DNA of 5,380 bases from Aquificota bacterium. GTDB lineage: Bacteria; Aquificota; Aquificia; Aquificales; Hydrogenothermaceae. This document shows, in pieces, positions 1 to 5,380 of the stretch (positions are counted from its first letter, which is position 1; the number at the start of each line of letters is the position of its first letter). The stretch lies in assembly GCA_013153295.1 (NCBI GenBank), contig JAADEV010000100.1:1-5380 (forward strand). Reading direction: 5' to 3'. A program made the position numbers and the translations under genes. The notes beneath the pieces were generated by a model. The model did no database searches and was not told the DNA's origin. It worked only from the letters and a program-made list of their open reading frames with translations.

Positions 1-1
1 T

Positions 2-838
2 AGAAAACCACCGAGTTTACTGTATGGGGAAAACAGTAAAGTGTTTGGGATACTCAGGGATTACGCAGGTAAGTTTTCAAAAATAATCTCTGACGACCCA
101 CAGAAGGCTGAAGAGGTTAAGGAGTATATAAACAGAAACTTTAAAGAAAGGATACAGGTAGAGGTTTACAGGGACAAAAAACACCCACTATACACCAGAT
201 ACGGTATAGACAGGGTTATAAACAAAATCCTAAACCCCTATGTGTGGCTAAAAAGTGGAGGTTATCTGGTTATAGAAGAAACAGAAGCCCTTGTATCAAT
301 AGATGTAAACAGCGGAAGTCAAAGTAAACACAGTTCCCTTGAGGAGACAGCCTACCACACAAACCTTGAGGCTGTGGAAGAGATAGCAAAACATATTAGA
401 CTAAGGGATTTAGGGGGAATAATAATAATAGACTTTATAGATATGAAAGACGAAGAAAAAAAGGAAGCCCTAATTGAAAGGTTTAAAGAGGCTGTAAAAA
501 AAGACAGAAGACCTGTAAAAATAAAAAACTTCACATCTTTAGGACTACTTGAGCTTACAAGGAAAAAAGTAGAAGACAGCCTTATAAAACAGCTTGCAGA
601 TATATGCTTTTCCTGTGGAGGTAGTGGATACATAAAAGGGAAACACCTACTACTGTTTGAGATAGAGAAAAAGATAGAGGAGCTAAAGCCCTTTGTAAAA
701 CTAAAAATAAAGGTAAACCCCTACTATATCCCAGATTTACAAAGGCTTATAAACAAATTGAAACTTGAAGACAGTGTTGATATTATTTCTGATACAGATT
801 TACAACCTAACAGATTTACAATAGAGAGTGTAGAATGA
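2..838 (+). CDS. rng: Ribonuclease E/G family protein, 3' part (N-terminus outside window)
   Basis: Endoribonuclease of the RNase E/G family, which cuts single-stranded RNA in rRNA maturation and mRNA decay. The frame is open from base 2, so the GTG at 41 is internal and the gene starts upstream; the S1 and 5'-sensor regions are not visible. Counting residues from that GTG, the DNase I-like subdomain holds the two metal-binding aspartates: D88 in SIDVNSG (codon 302-304) and D131 in IIDFIDM (codon 431-433). They correspond to D303 and D346 of E. coli RNase E. The family segment LGLLELTRKK follows, then a CxxC zinc-link (C189 and C192, bases 605-616) in CFSCGGSG, where the usual CPxC proline is Phe. 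A short C-terminal small domain ends the protein with no scaffold tail, so it is RNase G-like in size. Its stop overlaps the bamD start as ATGA, implying translational coupling. Family certain; G versus E naming less so. Confidence 0.93.
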   Translation, partial: RKPPSLLYGENSKVFGILRDYAGKFSKIISDDPQKAEEVKEYINRNFKERIQVEVYRDKKHPLYTRYGIDRVINKILNPYVWLKSGGYLVIEETEALVSIDVNSGSQSKHSSLEETAYHTNLEAVEEIAKHIRLRDLGGIIIIDFIDMKDEEKKEALIERFKEAVKKDRRPVKIKNFTSLGLLELTRKKVEDSLIKQLADICFSCGGSGYIKGKHLLLFEIEKKIEELKPFVKLKIKVNPYYIPDLQRLINKLKLEDSVDIISDTDLQPNRFTIESVE

Positions 839-1740
839 AAAAAAGATTAACAGCTGTAGTCTTAGCCTTTGCTGTAGTTTCCTGCGGTGAAAAGGTTGTA
901 TACAAAGGGGAAACATTTAACAAAGGGCTTGAGCTATACCAAAAAGGTGAGTATGACGACGCAAAGGAGCTGTTAAAAGAGGCAATATACAAAGCTAAAG
1001 ATATGACCACAACAGATATAATGAAAGCCAGATACTATCTGGCAAATATATACTTCCAGCAGGGAAACTATATAGACGCAATTGTTGAGTTTGAGGAGTT
1101 TCTGTCCCTATACCCTACCGCCCCACAGGTGCCAGAGGTTTTATACAAACTGGCAGTTTCCTACCTGAAAATATCCCCCTCACCGGACAGAGACCTTACA
1201 TATATCAGAAAGGCAATGGAAAAGGCTGAGGAGCTAATAGACAACTACCCAAACTCCCCGTATGTGGAAGAGGCAAAAAAGATAATCCAGCAGGCAAAAA
1301 AAATAGAAGCCCAACACCTTATAAATATAGCAGACCTTTACGAAAGGCTACAGAAACACTACTCAGCGTCAGTATACTACCAACTGGTTTTTGAGGAGTA
1401 TCCAGACCAGATAAAACAGGACTTTGTCATATACAAAATAGCTTACAACCTGTTAAATGTAGATAAACAGTATACAGACAGAATAAAAGAGTATAAAGAA
1501 AGGATAAAAAAGTTAGAAGAAAAGATAAAAAAAGAGAAGGATATAGACAAAAAAACAGTCCTTATGAACAGAAAAAAGCTACTTGAGAAACACCTAAGTG
1601 TGTTAGAAAAAAGGATAGACGAAGGGAAGCAAAGGGCTGAGGAGATTATAAAATACGCATTACAACAGTATCCAAACTCCCAGTATAAAAAAGATATGGA
1701 AAAACTACTTGAAAAAATAAAACAGGAGGAGAAAAAATAG
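835..1740 (+). CDS. bamD: BamD-like outer membrane assembly lipoprotein with TPR repeats
   Basis: Probable BamD, the lipoprotein of the BAM complex that helps fold beta-barrel proteins into the outer membrane. A 16-residue signal peptide (KKR, then a hydrophobic core) ends in lipobox VVSC with C17 as the lipidated cysteine; Gly at +2 gives no inner-membrane retention signal. TPR-like helix pairs follow: about 28-51, 64-93, 99-139 and 160-190, with typical endings such as LYP, NYPNSPY and EEYP. Residues about 212-268 form a highly charged Lys/Glu coiled-coil stretch, after which a last TPR-like unit (268-295, QQYPNSQY) closes the protein. At 301 residues it is longer than E. coli BamD (about 245), mainly because of this segment. 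The ATG lies in the rng stop overlap with only a weak GAGAG upstream, so coupling probably drives translation. The family is clear; another TPR lipoprotein of the YfiO/YbgF type is the main alternative. Confidence 0.82.
   Translation: MKKRLTAVVLAFAVVSCGEKVVYKGETFNKGLELYQKGEYDDAKELLKEAIYKAKDMTTTDIMKARYYLANIYFQQGNYIDAIVEFEEFLSLYPTAPQVPEVLYKLAVSYLKISPSPDRDLTYIRKAMEKAEELIDNYPNSPYVEEAKKIIQQAKKIEAQHLINIADLYERLQKHYSASVYYQLVFEEYPDQIKQDFVIYKIAYNLLNVDKQYTDRIKEYKERIKKLEEKIKKEKDIDKKTVLMNRKKLLEKHLSVLEKRIDEGKQRAEEIIKYALQQYPNSQYKKDMEKLLEKIKQEEKK
1724..1729 (+). promoter_or_regulatory. Strong Shine-Dalgarno for rsfS
   Basis: AGGAGG lies within the last codons of bamD, with seven bases between it and the ATA at 1737-1739. 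It is the best anti-SD match among the junctions of this window and its spacing is optimal for starting at that ATA. It is about 115 bases from the first in-frame ATG at 1845, so it cannot serve that codon. It therefore decides the rsfS start. Confidence 0.8.
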
Positions 1741-2081
1741 ATACAAAACAGATACTTGACACCATTATACAGTCAGCAAAGGATAAAAAAGGGCATTCAA
1801 TAACAGCCCTTGATATTGGGAAAGTTTCATCAATTGCAGACTATATGGTCATCATCAGCGGTGATGTGCCAACCCATACACAGGCTATAAGTGATAACAT
1901 CGTAAAAACCCTTAAAGAAAAAGGGGTAGTCCCCTCATCTGTGGAAGGATACACAGAGGGTAGGTGGATATTCCTTGACTACGGGGACATTCTGGTAAAT
2001 ATCTTTATCCCAGAGCTTAGGGAGTATTACAACTTAGAGTGGCTTTGGTCTGACGCCCCAACCATCTACAAGGAAAGCTAA
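1737..2081 (+). CDS. rsfS: Ribosomal silencing factor RsfS, apparent ATA start
   Basis: RsfS (Iojap/DUF143 family) binds ribosomal protein uL14 (L14) on the large subunit and blocks subunit joining, lowering translation in poor conditions. From 1737 the protein is 114 residues, normal for the family. Family signatures are visible: an N-terminal helix DTKQILDTII, SSIADYMVIISG (31-42), the VEGYTEGRWIFLDYGDILV core, and the ending REYYNLEWLWSDAP. The conserved N-terminal third lies upstream of the first in-frame ATG (1845), so a start there would delete the SIADY segment. In this frame a stop (TGA) sits at 1710-1712, and no ATG, GTG, TTG or CTG occurs between it and 1845. The ATA at 1737-1739, spaced correctly from AGGAGG and overlapping the bamD TAG as ATAG, is the only well-supported start. 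The stop is 2 bp from murI. Product identity is very sure; the start codon is inferred. Confidence 0.92.
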   Translation: MDTKQILDTIIQSAKDKKGHSITALDIGKVSSIADYMVIISGDVPTHTQAISDNIVKTLKEKGVVPSSVEGYTEGRWIFLDYGDILVNIFIPELREYYNLEWLWSDAPTIYKES

Positions 2082-2083
2082 TA

Positions 2084-2857
2084 ATGGGAGTTGGTATCTT
2101 TGACTCCGGAATTGGAGGGCTTACTGTATTTAAGGAGATAGCCAGAGAGTTCCCAAAAGCGGACATATACTACTTAGGGGATACTGCCAGAGTGCCATAT
2201 GGTAGTAAATCTAAAGAAACAATAATAAGATACTCTATTGAGGCGGCAAATTACCTTAGGGGCTTTTCAATAGACGCCCTGATAATAGCCTGTAATACAG
2301 CATCTTCTTACGCATTGGACATACTAAAGGAAAAGATGGATATACCTGTAATCGGCGTAGTTGAACCGGGAGTAGAAATGGCATTAAAGTATACAAAAAA
2401 TAACAAAGTAGGTGTAATCGGAACTACAGCCACCATTAGAAGCAACTCTTACAAAAGACTTTTGCAGGAAAAGGGGATACAGGTATACCAAAAGCCCTGC
2501 CCACTGTTTGTTCCCCTTGTGGAAGAGGGTATAACAGAGGGGAAGATTGCCGAAATGATAGTAAAGGAGTATTTAGACGATTTGGTAAAGGAGGGAATAG
2601 ATACACTTATACTCGGTTGCACACATTACCCCCTGCTAAAGGAGACAATAAAAAAGCTGTATCCAGATATAAATATTGTTGACTCATCACAGGCAATAAC
2701 CCAGTTTTTACATAAAGAGGAGATAAACCTACAGGGAAACGGAATAAGGGAGATATTTATAACAGACAAAACAGAAAGTTTTGAGAAGTTTAAAAAATTA
2801 CTTGTAGGGGATATACCATTAAAAAAGATAGAACTTTCCCAACTTTGTTCCCTTTAA
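2084..2857 (+). CDS. murI: Glutamate racemase
   Basis: MurI interconverts L- and D-glutamate without a cofactor in the cytoplasm, supplying the D-Glu added to peptidoglycan precursors by MurD. It is full length at 257 residues. The N-terminal signature FDSGIGGLTV holds D7 and S8. The two catalytic cysteines are both present: C70 in ACNTAS (codon 2291-2293) and C179 in GCTHYPLL (codon 2618-2620), with H181 beside the second. Other family segments are GDTARVPYG (32-40), PVIGVVEPG and the VIGTTATI strand. The ATG at 2084 starts 2 bp after the rsfS stop, with AAGGA at 2070-2074 as ribosome binding site, so it is probably translated from the same mRNA as bamD and rsfS. Nothing appears missing or broken. 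Confidence 0.97.
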   Translation: MGVGIFDSGIGGLTVFKEIAREFPKADIYYLGDTARVPYGSKSKETIIRYSIEAANYLRGFSIDALIIACNTASSYALDILKEKMDIPVIGVVEPGVEMALKYTKNNKVGVIGTTATIRSNSYKRLLQEKGIQVYQKPCPLFVPLVEEGITEGKIAEMIVKEYLDDLVKEGIDTLILGCTHYPLLKETIKKLYPDINIVDSSQAITQFLHKEEINLQGNGIREIFITDKTESFEKFKKLLVGDIPLKKIELSQLCSL

Positions 2858-2862
2858 GGGAA
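2848..2862 (+). promoter_or_regulatory. 15-bp perfect palindrome before the TetR gene, candidate operator
   Basis: TTCCCTTTAAGGGAA is a perfect inverted repeat of 7 bp arms around one base. It spans the murI stop codon (2855-2857) and ends just before the SD of the regulator gene (GGAAGGGG, 2864-2871). TetR-family proteins usually bind palindromes of about this size next to their own gene, so autoregulation is plausible. I found no second copy before bioB. The symmetry is seen; operator function is inferred. It is not a convincing terminator, since no T-run follows. Confidence 0.4.
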
Positions 2863-2878
2863 AGGAAGGGGTTTCAAA

Positions 2879-3466
2879 ATGGGAAAAAAAAGAAAAAAGG
2901 TTTCGGAGAGGAAGGAAGAGGTCTTTTTAATTATTTCCCAGATTATTGCTGAAAAGGGCTTGTCAGAGGTCTCCACTGTAGAAGTGGCAAGGAGACTTGG
3001 GGTTTCCCAACCTGCCATCTACAAATACTTTAAAAACAAAGATGAGATGATAATCTACTTTTTGGAGCATCTAAAATCACAGCTTGAAGCTGTCCTGAAA
3101 AAGGCAAAGGAAGGGAAAACAACCAAGGACAAACTACACCTATTGTATCAGGAACACCTTAAGCTAATACAGAAAACAAAAATACTACCAAGGGTGATAT
3201 TCTCAGATGTGGTATACCTTGGAGACCCTAAAAAGAAACAAGCCCTTAGGGAGGCTATACTTACATACAAAAGGGGAATAGTAGATATAGTAAAAGAGGG
3301 TATTAAGAAAGGGGAGCTTAAAGAAGTAGACCCTGAGATATTCTCCAGATTTTTTATAGGCAGTGTAATATCAACAACACTTATGTGGATGCTAAACGAT
3401 ATGGAAGCAGACCTTGTCTCAGAAGCAGACAGACTAATAAACAACCTTGATGTTTACTTCCAATAG
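2879..3466 (+). CDS. TetR/AcrR-family transcriptional regulator
   Basis: A 195-residue protein with TetR-family architecture. A basic N-terminal tail (KKRKKVSERK) leads into a three-helix DNA-binding domain at about 10-58. Its helix-turn-helix, about 32-51, reads STVEVARRLGVSQPAIYKYF and is followed by the typical KNKDEMI. The rest is a helical ligand-binding and dimerisation domain, with an ILPRVIFSD segment at the start of a helix and a hydrophobic stretch FFIGSVISTTLMWML near the end. The ligand cannot be told from the sequence. The ATG at 2879 has a strong GGAAGGGG SD seven bases upstream, unlike the coupled genes before it, and a perfect palindrome lies immediately before that SD. The gene sits between murI (21 bp) and bioB (62 bp). 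Likely targets are its own gene or the downstream genes, but this is inference. Confidence 0.93.
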   Translation: MGKKRKKVSERKEEVFLIISQIIAEKGLSEVSTVEVARRLGVSQPAIYKYFKNKDEMIIYFLEHLKSQLEAVLKKAKEGKTTKDKLHLLYQEHLKLIQKTKILPRVIFSDVVYLGDPKKKQALREAILTYKRGIVDIVKEGIKKGELKEVDPEIFSRFFIGSVISTTLMWMLNDMEADLVSEADRLINNLDVYFQ

Positions 3467-3528
3467 CGGAAACTACAAAAACATTACTGTGATACACTTT
3501 TACACCAAAAAGCTAGGGGATAGAAGAG

Positions 3529-4536
3529 ATGAGAGATTTTATAAACTCCCTTGCAGAGAGGGTTTTAAGTGGTGAAGCCCTTTCTAAAGAAGAAGGGCTG
3601 AAAATACTCCATATACCTGATGAATACCTTGATGACCTTGTTGAGCAGGCTTCTATTGTAAGGGAGAAGGTTTTTTCAAATCAGGTTGAGTTTTGTAGTC
3701 TTATAAATGCAAAAAATGGGGCTTGCACAGAGGACTGTAGCTTTTGTGCCCAGTCTTCAAAGTATCCAACCCCGATAAACGCCTACCCACTTGTCCCAAA
3801 GGAAGAAATGGTTGAAGGGGCTTTAAAGGCGGTTTCAATAAAGGCAAATAGATACTGTATTGTTTTAAGTGGTAAACGGGCTACCAAAGAGGAAGTTAAC
3901 CAGATAGCTGAAGCTGTAAGGGAAATAAGGGAAAAAATCCCTGTAAAGGTATGTGTTTCCATTGGAACAGTTGACGAGGAAGATCTTAAACTTTTGAAAG
4001 AGGCAGGGGTAGAAAGGGTAAACCACAACCTTGAAACCTCAGAGAGACACTTCCCTAATATAGTCCAAACCCACAGCTGGCAGGAGAGACTTGAAACAAT
4101 AAAAAGGATACAAAAGGTAGGATTATCAACCTGTTGTGGAGGGATATTCGGCATAGGGGAAACAGACGGGGATATAGTAGATTTAGCTGACACCTACAGG
4201 CAGTTAAAGGTTCACTCCATACCTATAAACTTCCTTATTCCTATACCGGGGACACCCCTTGGAAACACTCAGGCGTTAACCCCACAGAAATGTTTAAAGA
4301 TACTTGCCCTTTTTAGGCTGTTTAACCCTGATGCGGAAATAAGACTTTGTGGCGGAAGGGAGATAAACCTCGGTGAGTATCACGACACTGCTATGGAGAT
4401 TGCAAACTGTCTTATGGCTGGTGGATACCTTACAAGGGCTGGAAGGTCTCCCGGTAAAGATGAAGAGATGGTAAAAAGGCTTGGTAGACAGCTTATAACA
4501 AACAGGGGGGAATTTTCTAAAAAAGCTGTAGCATAA
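3529..4536 (+). CDS. bioB: Biotin synthase
   Basis: Radical SAM enzyme that inserts sulfur into dethiobiotin, the last step of biotin synthesis. It is full length at 335 residues. The radical SAM cluster motif CxxxCxxC is C66, C70 and C73 in GACTEDCSFCAQS (first codon 3724-3726). Candidate ligands of the sulfur-donating [2Fe-2S] cluster are C110 (YCIVLSG), C142 (VCVSIGT), C202 (STCCGGIFGIGET) and R272 (IRLCGGRE), matching by position C97, C128, C188 and R260 of E. coli BioB. The NHNLET motif (165-170), which contacts SAM and dethiobiotin, is present. The ATG at 3529 follows AGGGGA (3515-3520) by eight bases. The 62-bp gap before it is the largest in the window and could hold a promoter, though I see no clear -35/-10 pair. 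The end has two in-frame stops, TAA then TGA. No other biotin genes are in view. Confidence 0.97.
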   Translation: MRDFINSLAERVLSGEALSKEEGLKILHIPDEYLDDLVEQASIVREKVFSNQVEFCSLINAKNGACTEDCSFCAQSSKYPTPINAYPLVPKEEMVEGALKAVSIKANRYCIVLSGKRATKEEVNQIAEAVREIREKIPVKVCVSIGTVDEEDLKLLKEAGVERVNHNLETSERHFPNIVQTHSWQERLETIKRIQKVGLSTCCGGIFGIGETDGDIVDLADTYRQLKVHSIPINFLIPIPGTPLGNTQALTPQKCLKILALFRLFNPDAEIRLCGGREINLGEYHDTAMEIANCLMAGGYLTRAGRSPGKDEEMVKRLGRQLITNRGEFSKKAVA

Positions 4537-4575
4537 TGACGAAAGGTATAGTAAAACAGCTTTAGGGGATATGTT

Positions 4576-5202
4576 ATGTTTGATACTCAGGAGAAACACC
4601 CTTTTGATATAGTTCTTAAGCTGGTTATAAACGGTGAGATAGACCCTTGGAAGGTTGATATTGTAGAGTTGGCAGATAAGTATCTACAGGAAATAAAAAA
4701 TATGTATATACCAGACTTAAGGCTTGCCTCTAAGGTTCTTAGTGGTGCGGCTTTACTACTAAAGATGAAGGCAGAAGCCCTTGATATAGGGGAAGATGAA
4801 GAAGACCAATCAAAGGGCAGTAGAAAAAGGATTTTCGGTATAAAGCGTTTTTACACCATAGATGAAATAGCCCATGTATTAAAAAAGTATATAGCCCCTG
4901 TTATACAGTTTAAGCCTAAAAGGAAATACACCAGAAGGAAACCTTACACTAGAAAACCAAAAACTATAGAAATTCCCCTATTCCACGCTACACTTGAGGA
5001 AACTATAGAAGCCCTTGAGAAAGAGTTTGAAAACTTAGATGGGGTTATAACCTTATCCCAGCTTGAACACCCTAACAAAGCCCAAACTTTTGTTGCTTTA
5101 CTTTTCCTTAACTATGAGGGTGTTATAGATATATTTCAGGAGGAGGAGTTCGGGGAGATATATATACAAAAGAACCCCTCCGCCTATAGGAAAATCGCTT
5201 AA
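4576..5202 (+). CDS. scpA: Segregation and condensation protein A (kleisin)
   Basis: ScpA is the kleisin subunit that bridges the Smc heads and, with ScpB, forms the condensin complex that compacts and separates chromosomes. The N-terminal Smc-contacting region is clear: PFDIVLKLVINGEIDPWKVD (9-28), ELADKYLQEI, then LASKVLSGAALLLKMKAEAL (50-69). The C-terminal winged-helix region (about 140-198) has LEETIEALEKEF, then VALLFLNYEGVIDIFQEEEF and GEIYIQ, typical of the family. The middle holds a strongly basic linker, about 113-129, with repeated KR/RR/YTR. At 208 residues it is on the short side (B. subtilis about 250). AGGGGA at 4564-4569 is a good SD six bases before the ATG. Neither scpB nor smc is adjacent, because the next gene is convergent; its stop overlaps the stop of this gene. 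Confidence 0.93.
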   Translation: MFDTQEKHPFDIVLKLVINGEIDPWKVDIVELADKYLQEIKNMYIPDLRLASKVLSGAALLLKMKAEALDIGEDEEDQSKGSRKRIFGIKRFYTIDEIAHVLKKYIAPVIQFKPKRKYTRRKPYTRKPKTIEIPLFHATLEETIEALEKEFENLDGVITLSQLEHPNKAQTFVALLFLNYEGVIDIFQEEEFGEIYIQKNPSAYRKIA

Positions 5203-5380
5203 TGTTTCAGCATAAACTCTGCCAATGCCTTTAGTTCCTCATCTGACATAGCCTTAGTTGTGTTTAGCTGTGGAGACATAATACTAAACTTTGCAGGGTC
5301 TACTATCGGTTTACCTTCACCTTTTAGAAACTGTATAAGTTTCTGTGTATCCCCACCGTAAGCCTGTGCAATTTTTTGTA
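5199..5380 (-). CDS. Class I cytochrome c (c555-like), C-terminal fragment
   Basis: Only the last 59 codons are in the window; the gene starts beyond the right edge. Read on the minus strand the fragment runs QKIAQAYGGD, KLIQFLKGEGKPIVDP, AKFSIMSPQL, then MSDEELKALAEFMLKH and stop. The Met of IMSPQL (+ strand bases 5277-5279) sits where small class I cytochromes c carry the axial haem-iron ligand, and the MSDEELKALAEFML helix is their usual C-terminal helix. The pattern closely recalls the Aquifex c555-type cytochrome as I remember it, a soluble periplasmic electron carrier. The CxxCH haem site and signal peptide would be off-window, so haem binding is inferred. The gene converges on scpA and the two coding ends overlap by four bases, leaving no room for a terminator between them. 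Confidence 0.85.
   Translation of the reverse strand, partial: QKIAQAYGGDTQKLIQFLKGEGKPIVDPAKFSIMSPQLNTTKAMSDEELKALAEFMLKH

Noticed and set aside
41..838. RNase gene starting at the GTG at 41.
   Set aside because: The frame is open to the window edge, and the residues before 41 (RKPPSLLYGEN) fit the RNase E/G family, so the GTG is an internal valine codon.
1731..1740. Possible -1 frameshift on six A bases at the end of bamD that would fuse it to rsfS.
   Set aside because: The frames do fit a -1 shift, but the slip site is G AAA AAA and not a full A AAA AAG type, the SD spacing suits initiation and not frameshifting, and a fusion of an exported lipoprotein to a cytoplasmic ribosome factor makes no sense.
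1922..1935. AGGGG-TAGT-CCCCT mini-hairpin inside rsfS.
   Set aside because: It is five base pairs inside conserved coding sequence with no T-run, so it is most likely chance.
1845..2081. Short 78-codon version of rsfS starting at the first ATG.
   Set aside because: It would cut through the conserved SIADY segment, has no SD, and leaves the strong upstream AGGAGG unused.
3467..3528. Promoter or biotin operator in the gap before bioB; a short direct repeat TACAC-TTT-TACAC lies at 3493-3505.
   Set aside because: No convincing -35/-10 pair with proper spacing, no BirA-type inverted repeat and no copy of the upstream palindrome; the direct repeat is too short to interpret.
3783..4193. Minus-strand open frame of 136 codons opposite bioB, and similar minus-strand frames elsewhere.
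   Set aside because: They lie opposite clearly conserved genes, have Ser/Thr/Ile/Phe-rich compositions typical of antisense translation, and show no recognisable domain.
4522..4563. AAAGCTGT (4522-4529) and ACAGCTTT (4556-4563) as a hairpin around the bioB stop.
   Set aside because: The stem is 8 bp with a 26-base loop, no T-run follows, and scpA continues downstream; an inverted repeat this short can arise by chance.

Overview
This window comes from an AT-rich bacterial chromosome. Isoleucine is very often ATA, arginine is mostly AGA/AGG, and the proteins are rich in Lys, Glu and Ile, as in low-GC thermophiles. A BamD-type outer-membrane lipoprotein implies a diderm cell. The cytochrome c fragment at the right edge resembles, as I remember it, the c555-type cytochrome of Aquifex. 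Together these suggest Aquificota, perhaps a Hydrogenothermaceae/Persephonella-like thermophile. This is inference from protein character and not a database match.

Layout: seven genes run left to right with little space between them. They are the 3' part of an RNase E/G-family gene (rng), a bamD-like lipoprotein gene (4-bp ATGA overlap with rng), rsfS (ATAG overlap with bamD), murI (2-bp gap), a TetR-family regulator (21-bp gap), bioB (62-bp gap) and scpA (39-bp gap). An eighth gene, on the minus strand, enters from the right edge. It encodes the C-terminal part of a small cytochrome c and ends inside the last bases of scpA, the two stop codons sharing one TTAA. No stretch of more than 300 bases lacks a gene. 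I see no RNA gene, mobile element, CRISPR array or convincing intrinsic terminator.

The first four genes look like one transcription unit for housekeeping: RNA processing, outer-membrane protein assembly, ribosome silencing and peptidoglycan precursor supply. The TetR gene has its own strong Shine-Dalgarno (SD) sequence and a perfect 15-bp palindrome just before it, so it may be regulated separately. bioB (biotin synthesis) and scpA (chromosome condensation) follow in the same direction.

The most notable point is the start of rsfS. The reading frame needed for the conserved N-terminus has no ATG, GTG, TTG or CTG between an upstream in-frame stop (1710-1712) and an internal ATG at 1845. A well-placed AGGAGG precedes an ATA codon (1737-1739) that overlaps the bamD stop. 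I annotate rsfS from this ATA; gene callers limited to ATG/GTG/TTG would truncate or miss the gene. I found no evidence of an entirely new multi-gene system.
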